Both the position numbers and the translations under genes were made by a program. DNA of 64,000 bases from Lachnospiraceae bacterium. Its GTDB lineage: Bacteria > Bacillota > Clostridia > Lachnospirales > Lachnospiraceae. The notes under the pieces are model-generated. The model did not search any database. It saw nothing but the letters and a program-made list of their open reading frames with translations, and had not been told where the DNA came from. The stretch covers positions 1 to 64,000 of the forward strand of contig CAADYR010000088.1 in the NCBI GenBank assembly GCA_900753305.1, written 5' to 3'. This document shows positions 8,097 to 16,531 of the stretch, one piece after another; positions within the stretch are counted from its first letter, which is position 1; each line of letters opens with the position of its first letter.

Positions 8097-8464
8097 AGAT
8101 TAGAGTCCTTTTTATTTTATAGCAATCGAATCCCTTTTATCATACAACAGAACGTATGTTCATATCAAGGCAAATTTCCAAAAGAGTGGAAATTTTTATT
8201 TTTTTGTGCAAAATCCTACATTTCGGATATACGGGAAATGCACTTTGAATTTGAGAAAATCTCTATACAACTTCATGAGCATTCCAAATCACTACCGCAT
8301 CGGGGAAGTCAGGCGATAATCCGGAAATAATCCGGGGAGCCGGCCAAGAGCGTGATAACGGCACAGTCCAAAACAGTCTATAAGGCTAAAGAACCCAGAG
8401 GTTACCTGCCAGGAAATGATGAGGTGAAATGACAAAAATGAATTTGGGATATGGAGGATTTCAA
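8097..8464. other. Divergent intergenic region, candidate origin of transfer
   Basis: No gene is visible. AAATTTCC/GGAAATTT (8172-8179 and 8188-8195) forms a hairpin followed by a T-run to 8205, and CATTTC/GAAATG (8219-8224 and 8235-8240) is a second inverted repeat. From about 8280 the DNA is more G+C-rich, with a direct repeat of AATCCGG and a GGAGCCGGCC segment. Origins of transfer for MobA/MobL relaxases usually lie just upstream of the mobilization genes, so oriT is expected here. No known nic sequence was recognised. Confidence 0.35.
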
Positions 8465-8755
8465 ATGGAAGAAAATGAAAAGTTACACAAGATTCGTGTA
8501 GAGATTGAAAAAGCAAAACAAGAAAAACAGCAGGCGAAGAGGCAGCTCGTAAGAGCAGAGAATCGGTTGAAGTATCGTGAAAATATGAGCAGAAAGGCAA
8601 GAACACACAGATTGATAGTGCTTGGTGCGGTTATGGCACAGTATTTTCCAGAACTGAAAGAGTTATCGGAAGTACAGCTTGGTCAGATGATGGAGCATCT
8701 GGATATCAATGCACTTCATGAAGCGTTTTACAAGGCCTTGTCAAATGGCAGGTAG
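8465..8755 (+). CDS. DUF3847-like small mobilization-associated protein
   Basis: This protein of about 96 residues has a strongly charged coiled coil in its first half (EKAKQEKQQAKRQLVRAEN) followed by a helical C-terminal half. It resembles DUF3847 proteins that are found just upstream of MobA/MobL relaxases in Clostridia elements. The ATG at 8465 is preferred because TATGGAGGA lies 8 nt before it; an earlier in-frame ATG at 8429 has only a GAGGTG that is too close. It ends 11 bp before the relaxase start. A relaxosome accessory role is inferred from position. Confidence 0.7.
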   Translation: MEENEKLHKIRVEIEKAKQEKQQAKRQLVRAENRLKYRENMSRKARTHRLIVLGAVMAQYFPELKELSEVQLGQMMEHLDINALHEAFYKALSNGR

Positions 8756-8766
8756 GAGGATTGTTG

Positions 8767-10242
8767 ATGGCGATTTATCATTTTCATGTAACACAGGTTT
8801 CCAGAGGAAAGGGACAGTCAGCAATCGCAGCAGCAGCGTATCGAGCCGGTGAAAGACTACAGGATCATTATTATGGAGAATATGCAGATTATACAGCAAA
8901 AGGAGGAGTTGTTTACACCGAGATTATAGCTCCTGATTATGTGCCGGAGTCTTTTCATGACAGGGAAACATTATGGAATGCAGTAGAGAAGGTAGAGAAG
9001 CATCCCAAAGCACAGCTTGCATATAGCTTTGATTTTGCACTTATGAATGAATTCTCAATGGAAGAAAATATTATTCTTGCAAAAAGATTTATTAATGAGA
9101 ACTTCATTGCTAAAGGAATGATCGCTGATATGGCGGTTCATAATCCCGACAAAAAGGAAAGAGATAATCCTCATGTTCATGTGCTCTGTCCAATCAGACC
9201 AATGAATATGGATGGAACATGGGGAGAAAAACAGAAGAGGGAATATCTCTTTGATGAGAACGGGAAGCCTGTTCTTGACAGTAAAGGACATCAGAAATTC
9301 AATGCAGTTCCTAAGACAGATTGGGGAAGACCGGAAACACTTGAATCATGGAGAAAAGCCTGGGCAGACATGGTGAATGAAGAATTTCAGAAAAAAGGAA
9401 TGCAGGAGAGGATTGATCACAGGAGTTATGAAGCGCAGGGAATTATGCTGATTCCACAGATTCATGAAGGACCAAATGTACGAAAGATGGAAGCAAAAGG
9501 AATTCGTACAGAGAAAGGAAGCCTTAATCGTTTGATTAAAGAAATCAATCAGGGAATTCTTTTGTTAAAGGAAAAGGTCAAAGATATTATGGATGTTATT
9601 TCTGAACTATCGGAGGAAATGCATAGAAACGAGAAATCCACAAAATCAGATCTTTCGCAGTGCATACAAAAGTATTTTGCAGACAGAAATGAAATGGCTG
9701 AATCTTATAGTTATGGAAAAAACAAGGCAAGAAAAACAAATTTGAAGAAAATGGCGGAATTATTGGTTTATCTGGAAGAGCATCATATTTCGACTATTGA
9801 AGAATTAAATGAGCATGTGAAAGGTAAGAAAGCGGAGCTTGGAATACTGGGGCAAGTAAATCGTCGGAAGAAAGCGGATATTGCTGGATTCAAGGAAAAT
9901 CTCAGATATTTAAACTGGTATGAAGAAGGAATCCCGATAATAGGTAAGATTGAAAAAAGAAAATTCAATAAGGCAAAGGAACGCATCAAAGCAGAGAATG
10001 GCGATACGCTTCGCAGATATCATATAGCAAAAAGAATTCTCACAGAAAGAGGGATGCTAGGGAAAATGGATAAAAATGTTTTACAGCAGGAAATCTGCAA
10101 GCTGGAAAACGAAACAAAAGAGAACTATGCCCAGTATAAGACACTGTCGAAAGATATTAAACAACTTCAGGATATCTGTATGCTTTCTCAGAAACCCAAA
10201 GAACAGAAGAAGCAGAAAGCAAAGGAGGAGAAAAGCTTATGA
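8767..10242 (+). CDS. MobA/MobL family relaxase
   Basis: This relaxase of about 491 residues should nick the element at oriT and lead the strand into a recipient. The N-terminal domain (about residues 1-230) begins MAIYHFHVTQVSRGKGQSA and contains the metal-binding HUH-type motif NPHVHVL with His136 and His138. The MOBQ-type domain also has the AAAAYRAGE segment expected to carry catalytic residues. The remaining 260 residues are coiled-coil rich and lysine rich. The ATG at 8767 is chosen because GGAGGA lies 6 nt upstream; a TTG at 8761 overlaps that site. The stop overlaps the next start (ATGAG). With no secretion genes present, the element depends on another conjugative system. Confidence 0.93.
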   Translation: MAIYHFHVTQVSRGKGQSAIAAAAYRAGERLQDHYYGEYADYTAKGGVVYTEIIAPDYVPESFHDRETLWNAVEKVEKHPKAQLAYSFDFALMNEFSMEENIILAKRFINENFIAKGMIADMAVHNPDKKERDNPHVHVLCPIRPMNMDGTWGEKQKREYLFDENGKPVLDSKGHQKFNAVPKTDWGRPETLESWRKAWADMVNEEFQKKGMQERIDHRSYEAQGIMLIPQIHEGPNVRKMEAKGIRTEKGSLNRLIKEINQGILLLKEKVKDIMDVISELSEEMHRNEKSTKSDLSQCIQKYFADRNEMAESYSYGKNKARKTNLKKMAELLVYLEEHHISTIEELNEHVKGKKAELGILGQVNRRKKADIAGFKENLRYLNWYEEGIPIIGKIEKRKFNKAKERIKAENGDTLRRYHIAKRILTERGMLGKMDKNVLQQEICKLENETKENYAQYKTLSKDIKQLQDICMLSQKPKEQKKQKAKEEKSL

Positions 10243-10865
10243 GATTATTTGAAGGCGTAAAAGCTAATGTAACTGCAAGTCAGGCAGCGGCTTATTGTGG
10301 ATTTACACCTAATAGGTCAAAGATGATTTGTTGTCCTTTCCATAATGATAAGCATCCAAGTATGAAAGTTGATAGGCGGTATTACTGCTTTGGATGTGGA
10401 GAACATGGGGATGCTATAGATTTTGTGGCAAAGTACTATGATTTATCGCTTAAAGATGCTGCGATGAAACTGGCAGATGATTTTGGAATTGATTATGACA
10501 GGAAAATACCGGCATCTATAGAGATAAAGAGGGCGCAGATAAAACAGAATCAGGAGAGATTGCAAAAAGAGCAGATTCGTGATTTGTGTAAAGAACTGTC
10601 GGAATTGCATTCATTTTTAAGAGAAAAGAAGCAACAGCTAGTAACATATGGAAATTTTACAAGCTTGAAATCCTATATTGATGATTTTGAATATGTGGAT
10701 CATCTCTATGAATATTACATTTTGGAAGCATCGAATCAGACGCGAAAGCAGGAGTATAAGCATATATTGGAGGAGGTTATAAGAATTGAGCGAAAATACG
10801 GGAAAGAATACAACGGGCGAAGTATACAGGATGTTGGAATTGTCGGAGAAAAACAAGCCATTTAA
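10239..10865 (+). CDS. CHC2 zinc-finger protein (primase-like)
   Basis: This 208-residue protein has a DnaG-type zinc finger at residues 29-60, with Cys32, His35, Cys50 and Cys53 in CCPFHNDKHPS and YYCFGCGEHGD. It is followed by the DFVAKYYDLSLKDAAMKLA helix typical of CHC2 domains. The C-terminal 120 residues are helical and charged, with no catalytic TOPRIM domain. It therefore resembles the template-recognition part of a primase and probably cooperates with the VapE-like protein encoded next. It overlaps the relaxase gene by 4 bases and the next gene by 80. Confidence 0.88.
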   Translation: MRLFEGVKANVTASQAAAYCGFTPNRSKMICCPFHNDKHPSMKVDRRYYCFGCGEHGDAIDFVAKYYDLSLKDAAMKLADDFGIDYDRKIPASIEIKRAQIKQNQERLQKEQIRDLCKELSELHSFLREKKQQLVTYGNFTSLKSYIDDFEYVDHLYEYYILEASNQTRKQEYKHILEEVIRIERKYGKEYNGRSIQDVGIVGEKQAI

Positions 10866-12117
10866 TACGATTGACAATGCAGTTTTAATATTGAATAATG
10901 ATCCGTTATTTGCCGGAAATATCAAGGATAATCTTTTCAGGGAAAGAATAGAACTGGATGGAAATATGCCATGGAGCAGGAGCTATGTGGATGTAACGGA
11001 TAAAGATGATATTCATATAAGGCATTATATAGAAAAGACGTATCACTACAGGAATGATAAGGCTGTGCGTGATGCTATGCAGATTGTGGCAACGGAGAAT
11101 GAATACCATCCGGTCATAAATTGGTTGAAATCGTTGGAGTGGGATGGCATAGCGCGTGTGCGATATGCATTGCCTCATTTTCTGGGAACATCCGGGAGTG
11201 ATTATGAGTATGAATGTTTAAAACTATTCATGCTTGGTGCAATCAGCAGGGTGTTCAAGCCGGGATGTAAATTTGAATATATGCTTTGTCTGGTAGGAGG
11301 ACAGGGAGCAGGCAAATCTACATTTATTCGATTCTTGTGTATGCAGGACAGGTGGTTTACGGATGATATTAAAAGGCTTGATGATGATAAGGTGTATGAG
11401 CATCTTATGGGACATTGGATATGTGAAATGGCGGAAATGCTGGCGGTATTGAATACAAAGTACAATGAAGCGACTAAGGCATTTTTAAGCAAACAGTATG
11501 ACAATTACAGAAAGCCATATGGAACAAGGGCGGAAGATATACCGAGACAGTGTGTCTTTGCCGGGACTTCTAATGTTATTAACTTCCTGCCACTTGACAG
11601 GAGTGGAAATCGTAGATTTTTACCTATTATGTGCGATGCATCCAAAGCAGAGGTACATATTCTGGAAAATGAAGCAGAATCCCGTGTTTACATTGAACAG
11701 ATGTGGGCGGAGATGATGGCTTTATATGGAGATGGGAAAATCTGGTTGAAACTGCCAAAAGAAATCGAAAAGAATCTGATAGAGTATCAGAGACCATTTA
11801 TGCAGGAAGATACCTGGACAGGATTGATCCAGGAGTGGCTGGATCATACTTCAAATCAAGTGGTCTGTGTGCAACAGATTTATAACGAAGCTCTGAAAGA
11901 AATTGGAAAACCGAGAAATAGTGAAGCCAGAGAAATAGGACAGATTATGAATGGAACAGTTTCAGGGTGGAAAGCATATCCCAATCCGAGAAATATCCCT
12001 GGGTATGGAAAGCAGCGTGGATGGATGCGAGTGGAAACAAAGTCCGGAAACAGTGACGAAACATTTGTATCTGTGGAGGCAACTCAGATGGAGATACCAT
12101 TCGATATTGAGAAATAG
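10786..12117 (+). CDS. VapE-like P-loop ATPase (virulence-associated E family)
   Basis: This 443-residue protein is a replication-type ATPase common on phages and integrative elements. Walker A is GGQGAGKS at 171-178, and the following WFTDDIKRLDDDK segment is typical of the family. The TTG at 10786 is taken as the start because AGGAGG lies 9 nt upstream, even though this makes an 80-bp overlap with the CHC2 gene. The overlap and the shared strand imply coupled expression. A role in replication of the excised circle is inferred from the CHC2 and VapE pairing. Confidence 0.88.
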   Translation: MSENTGKNTTGEVYRMLELSEKNKPFNTIDNAVLILNNDPLFAGNIKDNLFRERIELDGNMPWSRSYVDVTDKDDIHIRHYIEKTYHYRNDKAVRDAMQIVATENEYHPVINWLKSLEWDGIARVRYALPHFLGTSGSDYEYECLKLFMLGAISRVFKPGCKFEYMLCLVGGQGAGKSTFIRFLCMQDRWFTDDIKRLDDDKVYEHLMGHWICEMAEMLAVLNTKYNEATKAFLSKQYDNYRKPYGTRAEDIPRQCVFAGTSNVINFLPLDRSGNRRFLPIMCDASKAEVHILENEAESRVYIEQMWAEMMALYGDGKIWLKLPKEIEKNLIEYQRPFMQEDTWTGLIQEWLDHTSNQVVCVQQIYNEALKEIGKPRNSEAREIGQIMNGTVSGWKAYPNPRNIPGYGKQRGWMRVETKSGNSDETFVSVEATQMEIPFDIEK

Positions 12118-12231
12118 GGCATTTCAGAGAGTTGGCAATTATAAGATGGAATGAAAATTAAGTTTTGAGAGTCTGTTGCCGGACTTTGTTTCCAGACAAT
12201 GTTCTGGTAGGCGGACTTGGAAAGGAAAAGG

Positions 12232-12588
12232 ATGAACCAGATTAATTTATATATGGAGAAAAATATAACTCCCAAAGCAATACCAATAATCGTGCCAATG
12301 GCTTATCAGGCGATATGTATGTTGAATCAAAAAATAAATGAAGCACAGATGATAACACTTGCATTTTCTAAGGAGAAGAATGTGGCAGAGGAAGTATCGG
12401 TTCCTTTGTGGAAACGGTATGCACTTAGTATTCCAGAGGCGGCAAAATACTTTGGCGTTGGAGAAAAAAGATTGTATCAGATTATTGCAGAGAATGAAGG
12501 AGCGGATTTTATATTGGAGATTGGATCCCATATAAAAATCAAAAGAGAATTATTTGGTAGGTTTCTGGATAGAGCTACATGTGTGTAG
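12232..12588 (+). CDS. Excisionase-like DNA-binding protein
   Basis: This protein of about 118 residues has a C-terminal winged-helix/MerR-like domain (YALSIPEAAKYFGVGEKRLYQII) that matches Tn916-type excisionases. The unusual part is an N-terminal extension of about 60 residues with a hydrophobic segment, IPIIVPMAYQAICML. AAAGGAAAAGG precedes the ATG at 12232; an upstream TTG at 12217 has no ribosome site. It lies 119 bp before the integrase gene, the usual place for xis. It should bind near the element ends and steer the integrase toward excision. Confidence 0.85.
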   Translation: MNQINLYMEKNITPKAIPIIVPMAYQAICMLNQKINEAQMITLAFSKEKNVAEEVSVPLWKRYALSIPEAAKYFGVGEKRLYQIIAENEGADFILEIGSHIKIKRELFGRFLDRATCV

Positions 12589-12634
12589 GATATATCAGAA
12601 TTCTGCCATGGAAAATCGGCGATTTTATTATGTC

Positions 12635-12681
12635 AAAAGGACTCCCTATATGATATACTTTTCGTATCGGGTAGTCCTTTT
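12635..12681. terminator. Hairpin between excisionase and integrase genes
   Basis: AAAAGGACT (12635-12643) pairs with AGTCCTTTT (12673-12681), and inner GATATAC/GTATC bases also pair. The right arm ends in four T. It may attenuate readthrough from xis into int and so control the Int to Xis ratio. Confidence 0.5.
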
Positions 12682-12707
12682 CTGATCAAGAAAGGAGACT
12701 AACTAAT

Positions 12708-13907
12708 ATGAGTGAAAAAAGGAGAGATAGCAAAGGACGTATATTACACAACGGAGAGGTTCAACAGAAAGACGGAAGATATCGATTTAAATATTATGAC
12801 AGCACAGGAAAAGACAGATATTTATATAGCTGGCGCTTAGACAGGAATGATAAAACTCCGGCAGGAAAGCGTACAGGTCCATCACTAAGAGAACTGGAGA
12901 AAAAACTTCAGGCAGATATGTTTGACCACATTGTTACAAATGGCGGAAATCTGACGGTGCTGGAACTGGTTGAGAAATATGTTGCAACACGAACCGGTGT
13001 CAGAAATTCTACGAGAGCTGGTTATAAAACTACAATCAATTTTCTCAAAAAAAATCCTTTTGGTAGTAGAAGAATTGATACAGTCAGGATTTCAGATGCA
13101 AAGTTATGGCTGATTGGATTGCAACAGCAGCATGGAAAAAGTTATAGTGCGATTCATTCTATAAGAGGTGTGCTTAGACCGGCATTTCGGATGGCTCTAG
13201 ATGATGATTTAATCAGGCGTAATCCATTTGAGTTTGAATTGGCAACAGTGATTGTTAATGACAGTGTCACGAGAGAAGCCATTACACGGGAACAGGAACG
13301 GAAATATCTGGAATTTGTAAAGAATGATGCTCATTTTAAAAGATATTATGAAGGAATCTTTATTCTATTCAAAACCGGACTTAGAATCTCCGAGTTTGTA
13401 GGATTAACAATTAAAAATATTGATTTTACCAATCACAAGATTATCGTGGATCATCAGCTTATTCGGACAAGCGATATGACATACATGATTGAAGCTCCTA
13501 AGACAGAGAGCGGTGTGAGAGAAATTCCAATGACACCAGATGTTGAGGATGCATTTAGAACAATCATTAAAAATCGCAAGAAACCTAAGGTTGAACCAAT
13601 GGTGGATGGTTATTCGGGATTCTTATATCTGGATAAGAATGACATGCCGATGGTTGCACTTCACTGGGAAAAATATTTTCAACATATCTTGCAGAAATAT
13701 AACAATATCTATAGAGTGCAAATGCCAAAGGTGACACCACATGTGTGCAGACATACGTTCTGCTCCAATATGGCGAAAAGCGGAATGAACCCAAAGAGCC
13801 TGCAGTATATCATGGGACACTCGGATATCAGTGTTACCTTAAATACTTATACACATGTAAAATTTGAAGATGCACAGGAAGAAATGCGAAAGATACAGGC
13901 TGTGTAA
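12708..13907 (+). CDS. int: Tyrosine-type site-specific integrase
   Basis: This 399-residue recombinase has an N-terminal arm-binding domain, a core-binding SAM-like domain (about 95-180) and a catalytic domain. The catalytic residues are Arg226 in KTGLRISE, His345 and Arg348 in HVCRHTF, His371 in MGHSD and the nucleophile Tyr381 in NTYTHV. All are present, so it should be active. An AAAGGAG ribosome site precedes the ATG. The gene ends 181 bp before the attachment core at 14088-14104, with arm-like repeats in between. It inserts the element into the phosphatase gene start. Confidence 0.95.
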   Translation: MSEKRRDSKGRILHNGEVQQKDGRYRFKYYDSTGKDRYLYSWRLDRNDKTPAGKRTGPSLRELEKKLQADMFDHIVTNGGNLTVLELVEKYVATRTGVRNSTRAGYKTTINFLKKNPFGSRRIDTVRISDAKLWLIGLQQQHGKSYSAIHSIRGVLRPAFRMALDDDLIRRNPFEFELATVIVNDSVTREAITREQERKYLEFVKNDAHFKRYYEGIFILFKTGLRISEFVGLTIKNIDFTNHKIIVDHQLIRTSDMTYMIEAPKTESGVREIPMTPDVEDAFRTIIKNRKKPKVEPMVDGYSGFLYLDKNDMPMVALHWEKYFQHILQKYNNIYRVQMPKVTPHVCRHTFCSNMAKSGMNPKSLQYIMGHSDISVTLNTYTHVKFEDAQEEMRKIQAV

Positions 13908-13933
13908 ACGCACAGGGGCAAAACAAGATTTTA

Positions 13934-13971
13934 TACCCCTGTTTGTGCCCCTAATACTGACGATATTATGC
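13934..13971. repeat. Right-end arm motif and element-end repeat
   Basis: Bases 13934-13955 (TACCCCTGTTTGTGCCCCTA and two more) match the left-end motif at 324-344. Bases 13957-13971 (CTGACGATATTATGC) are identical to 118-132 in the right end of the upstream element. Both lie between the integrase stop and the attachment core and are probable recombination-protein sites. Confidence 0.5.
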
Positions 13972-14066
13972 CGGATTATGAGATGATATGCGATTAAATT
14001 AAAATGTAAGAAATCTGGAAAGCCAGTAAAATCAATATATACAGACTTATGCGAGGTTATACGAAG

Positions 14067-14534
14067 ATGATAAAAATATTATTTGTTTGCCACGGCAATA
14101 TCTGCCGTTCCCCTTTAGCCGAGAGTGTCTTTACCTACATGGTAAATTCTCTTGGCTTATCAGACCAGTTCGTCATAGACAGTTTTGCAACAAGTACAGA
14201 AGAGATTGGCAATCCTCCCCACAGGGGTACGGTCAATAAGCTTCGTGAGGTTGGCATTCCTCTGGTTCCACACAGAGCGAAGCAGATATCCTGGACTGAT
14301 TATGCCGATGCGGATTATATCATTGGAATGGATACTGCCAACATCAGGAATTTGAACAGGATGCTCAATAACGATCCGGAGGGAAAAATATACAAGCTTC
14401 TCAGTTTTGCAGGATCTGACAGGGATGTGGCAGACCCGTGGTATACGGGTGACTTTGACGCAACGTATGAAGATGTGACGTTAGGGTGCAAGGCATTTCT
14501 GGAATATCTGCGGCAGCAGGGGCTGATTTTGTAA
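14067..14534 (+). CDS. Low-molecular-weight protein tyrosine phosphatase
   Basis: This 155-residue enzyme removes phosphate from protein tyrosines in the cytoplasm. The P-loop CHGNICRS starts at Cys8 (catalytic), with Arg14 and Ser15, and the general acid Asp is in DPWYTGDF near residue 122. The ATG at 14067 is chosen because the protein then begins MIKILFVCHGNICRS as in the family; an upstream in-frame ATG at 14049 adds only MRGYTK. The first 12 or so codons come from the integrated element, but the reading frame is intact. Similar genes serve as integration sites because the P-loop DNA is conserved. Confidence 0.93.
   Translation: MIKILFVCHGNICRSPLAESVFTYMVNSLGLSDQFVIDSFATSTEEIGNPPHRGTVNKLREVGIPLVPHRAKQISWTDYADADYIIGMDTANIRNLNRMLNNDPEGKIYKLLSFAGSDRDVADPWYTGDFDATYEDVTLGCKAFLEYLRQQGLIL
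14088..14104. repeat. attR: Right attachment core
   Basis: TGCCACGGCAATATCTG is identical to 250-266, 13,838 bp away. It lies within codons 8-13 of the phosphatase gene, so the element contributes the start codon, ribosome site and first codons of the gene. Confidence 0.8.
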
Positions 14535-14589
14535 ATCAATATTAGTAGAAAAATTTAATATTTATTACAAAAAATTCACACCTTTTTTG

Positions 14590-14617
14590 TTGATTTTATG
14601 GTAAAGATATGTATAAT
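14590..14617 (+). promoter_or_regulatory. Promoter of pckA
   Basis: TTGATT (14590-14595), a 16-bp spacer and TATAAT (14612-14617) lie about 100 bp before the start. The leader contains a small GAAGTT/AACTTC hairpin near 14628-14643. Confidence 0.65.
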
Positions 14618-14719
14618 TAGAATAGGAGAAGTTGGAAAACTTCTGTTACATATGGATATCGCGTTACCTACAAACGTAGGCGATTATCATAATTTTTAAA
14701 GGAAAGAGGTTAATGTAAG

Positions 14720-16324
14720 ATGGCAAAAATCGATTTAAGCAAGTATGGTATTTCCGGAATTACAGAAATAGTATACAATCCCTCTTATGAATTATTATTT
14801 GAAGAGGAGACTAAGCCAGAACTCGAAGGTTTTGAGAAGGGTCAGGAAAGTGAACTGGGTGCAGTTAACGTTATGACCGGTATTTATACAGGACGTTCTC
14901 CTAAAGATAAGTTCATCGTTGTTGATGAGAATTCTAAGGACACTGTATGGTGGACATCTGATGAATACAAGAACGATAACCATCCTATGACACAGGAAGC
15001 TTGGAACGCTGTTAAGGAGATCGCTAAGAAGGAACTTTCCAATAAGAGATTGTTCGTAGTAGATGCATTCTGCGGCGCTAACAAGGATACACGTATGGCT
15101 ATCCGTTTCATCGTAGAAGTAGCTTGGCAGGCACATTTTGTAACTAACATGTTCATCAAGCCTACTGAAGAAGAATTAGCTAACTTCGAGCCTGATTTCG
15201 TTGTTTACAACGCATCCAAGGCTAAGGTTGAGAACTTCAAGGAGTTAGGTCTTAACTCTGAAACATGTGTAGCATTCAATATCACAAGCCGTGAGCAGGT
15301 TATCGTAAATACATGGTACGGCGGAGAAATGAAGAAGGGTATGTTCTCCATGATGAACTACTATCTGCCATTAAAGGGCATCGCTTCTATGCACTGCTCA
15401 GCTAATACAGATATGAACGGCGAGAATACAGCAATCTTCTTCGGTCTGTCTGGTACAGGTAAGACTACACTTTCTACAGATCCTAAGCGTCTTCTGATCG
15501 GTGATGACGAGCATGGTTGGGATGACAACGGCGTATTCAACTTCGAAGGTGGATGCTACGCTAAGGTTATCAACCTTGATAAGGATTCTGAGCCTGATAT
15601 CTACAATGCTATCAAGCGTAATGCTCTTCTTGAGAACGTTACTCTGGATGCAGCAGGCAAGATTGATTTCAACGATAAGAGTGTAACAGAGAATACTCGT
15701 GTATCTTATCCTATCAACCACATTCAGAACATTGTTCGCCCTATTTCTTCTGCACCAGCAGCTAAGAACGTTATCTTCCTGTCAGCAGATGCATTCGGCG
15801 TACTTCCTCCAGTATCTATCTTAACTCCTGAGCAGACACAGTACTACTTCCTGTCTGGTTTCACAGCTAAGTTAGCTGGTACAGAGCGTGGTATTACAGA
15901 GCCTACACCTACATTCTCAGCTTGCTTCGGACAGGCATTCCTTGAATTGCATCCTACAAAGTATGCAGAAGAGCTTGTTAAGAAGATGGAGAAGAGTGGA
16001 GCTAAGGCTTACTTGGTAAATACAGGATGGAACGGAACAGGCAAGCGTATCTCTATTAAGGATACTCGTGGTATCATCGATGCTATCCTTAGCGGAGCTA
16101 TTTTAAGTGCACCTACAAAGAAGATTCCTATGTTCAACTTCGAAGTTCCTACAGAACTTCCTGGCGTAGACTCAGGTATTCTTGATCCTCGTGATACTTA
16201 TGCAGATGCTTCTGAATGGGAAGTTAAGGCAAAAGACCTTGCATCCAGATTCGTTAAGAACTTTGCTAAGTATGAAGGCAATGATGCTGGTAAGGCTTTA
16301 GTTGCAGCAGGTCCTCAGGCATAA
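14720..16324 (+). CDS. pckA: Phosphoenolpyruvate carboxykinase (ATP)
   Basis: This 534-residue enzyme interconverts oxaloacetate plus ATP with phosphoenolpyruvate, CO2 and ADP. In gut anaerobes it often runs in the carboxylating direction and saves energy as ATP. The P-loop GLSGTGKT lies at residues 242-249, and TGRSPKDKF near the N-terminus is the family substrate-binding segment. Length matches the ATP-dependent family. Codon use is strongly biased and uniform, which suggests high expression. It is a single-gene unit with its own promoter and a terminator on its 3' side. Confidence 0.97.
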   Translation: MAKIDLSKYGISGITEIVYNPSYELLFEEETKPELEGFEKGQESELGAVNVMTGIYTGRSPKDKFIVVDENSKDTVWWTSDEYKNDNHPMTQEAWNAVKEIAKKELSNKRLFVVDAFCGANKDTRMAIRFIVEVAWQAHFVTNMFIKPTEEELANFEPDFVVYNASKAKVENFKELGLNSETCVAFNITSREQVIVNTWYGGEMKKGMFSMMNYYLPLKGIASMHCSANTDMNGENTAIFFGLSGTGKTTLSTDPKRLLIGDDEHGWDDNGVFNFEGGCYAKVINLDKDSEPDIYNAIKRNALLENVTLDAAGKIDFNDKSVTENTRVSYPINHIQNIVRPISSAPAAKNVIFLSADAFGVLPPVSILTPEQTQYYFLSGFTAKLAGTERGITEPTPTFSACFGQAFLELHPTKYAEELVKKMEKSGAKAYLVNTGWNGTGKRISIKDTRGIIDAILSGAILSAPTKKIPMFNFEVPTELPGVDSGILDPRDTYADASEWEVKAKDLASRFVKNFAKYEGNDAGKALVAAGPQA

Positions 16325-16347
16325 TTGAATTTGTAATGATAGAATAT

Positions 16348-16380
16348 ACAGGGTATGGCATAGTTCATACCCTGTTTTTC
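16348..16380 (+). terminator. Terminator of pckA
   Basis: ACAGGGTATG (16348-16357) pairs perfectly with CATACCCTGT (16366-16375), followed by a T-run. Confidence 0.85.
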
Positions 16381-16395
16381 TATATCGAAAAATGA

Positions 16396-16444
16396 AAAAA
16401 TCTGTGTAGCGTTAATAATTAACAGTTACACAGATTTTTGTTTT
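16396..16444. terminator. Bidirectional terminator between pckA and aroA
   Basis: AAAAATCTGTGTA (16396-16408) pairs with TACACAGATTTTT (16427-16439). A-rich and T-rich arms on either side let it act for both convergent transcripts. Confidence 0.7.
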
Positions 16445-16531
16445 ATATAATGATTAGAATGTTGGGACAAGAGTCTCAAACTATATGATGCCTGCGGATT
16501 GTGGAAGACTTTTTCCTGGCATCATATTAAA

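Larger units (their letters stand above)
250..14104. mobile_element. Integrative mobilizable element with defence cargo
   Basis: The element is bounded by the 17-bp direct repeat TGCCACGGCAATATCTG (250-266 and 14088-14104), which lies inside the 5' end of a phosphatase gene. From left to right it carries a restriction-modification cassette, an IetAS-like pair, an XRE regulator, mobilization genes (DUF3847, MobA/MobL), CHC2 and VapE-like replication genes, an excisionase and a tyrosine integrase next to the right end. There is no type IV secretion gene, coupling protein or VirB4 homologue, so it should be mobilizable rather than self-conjugative. Its right end restores the start codon and first codons of the target gene. 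Confidence 0.88.

Noticed and set aside
14049..14066. Longer phosphatase start at 14049
   Set aside because: The extra residues MRGYTK are not part of the family, and the start at 14067 gives the usual N-terminus.
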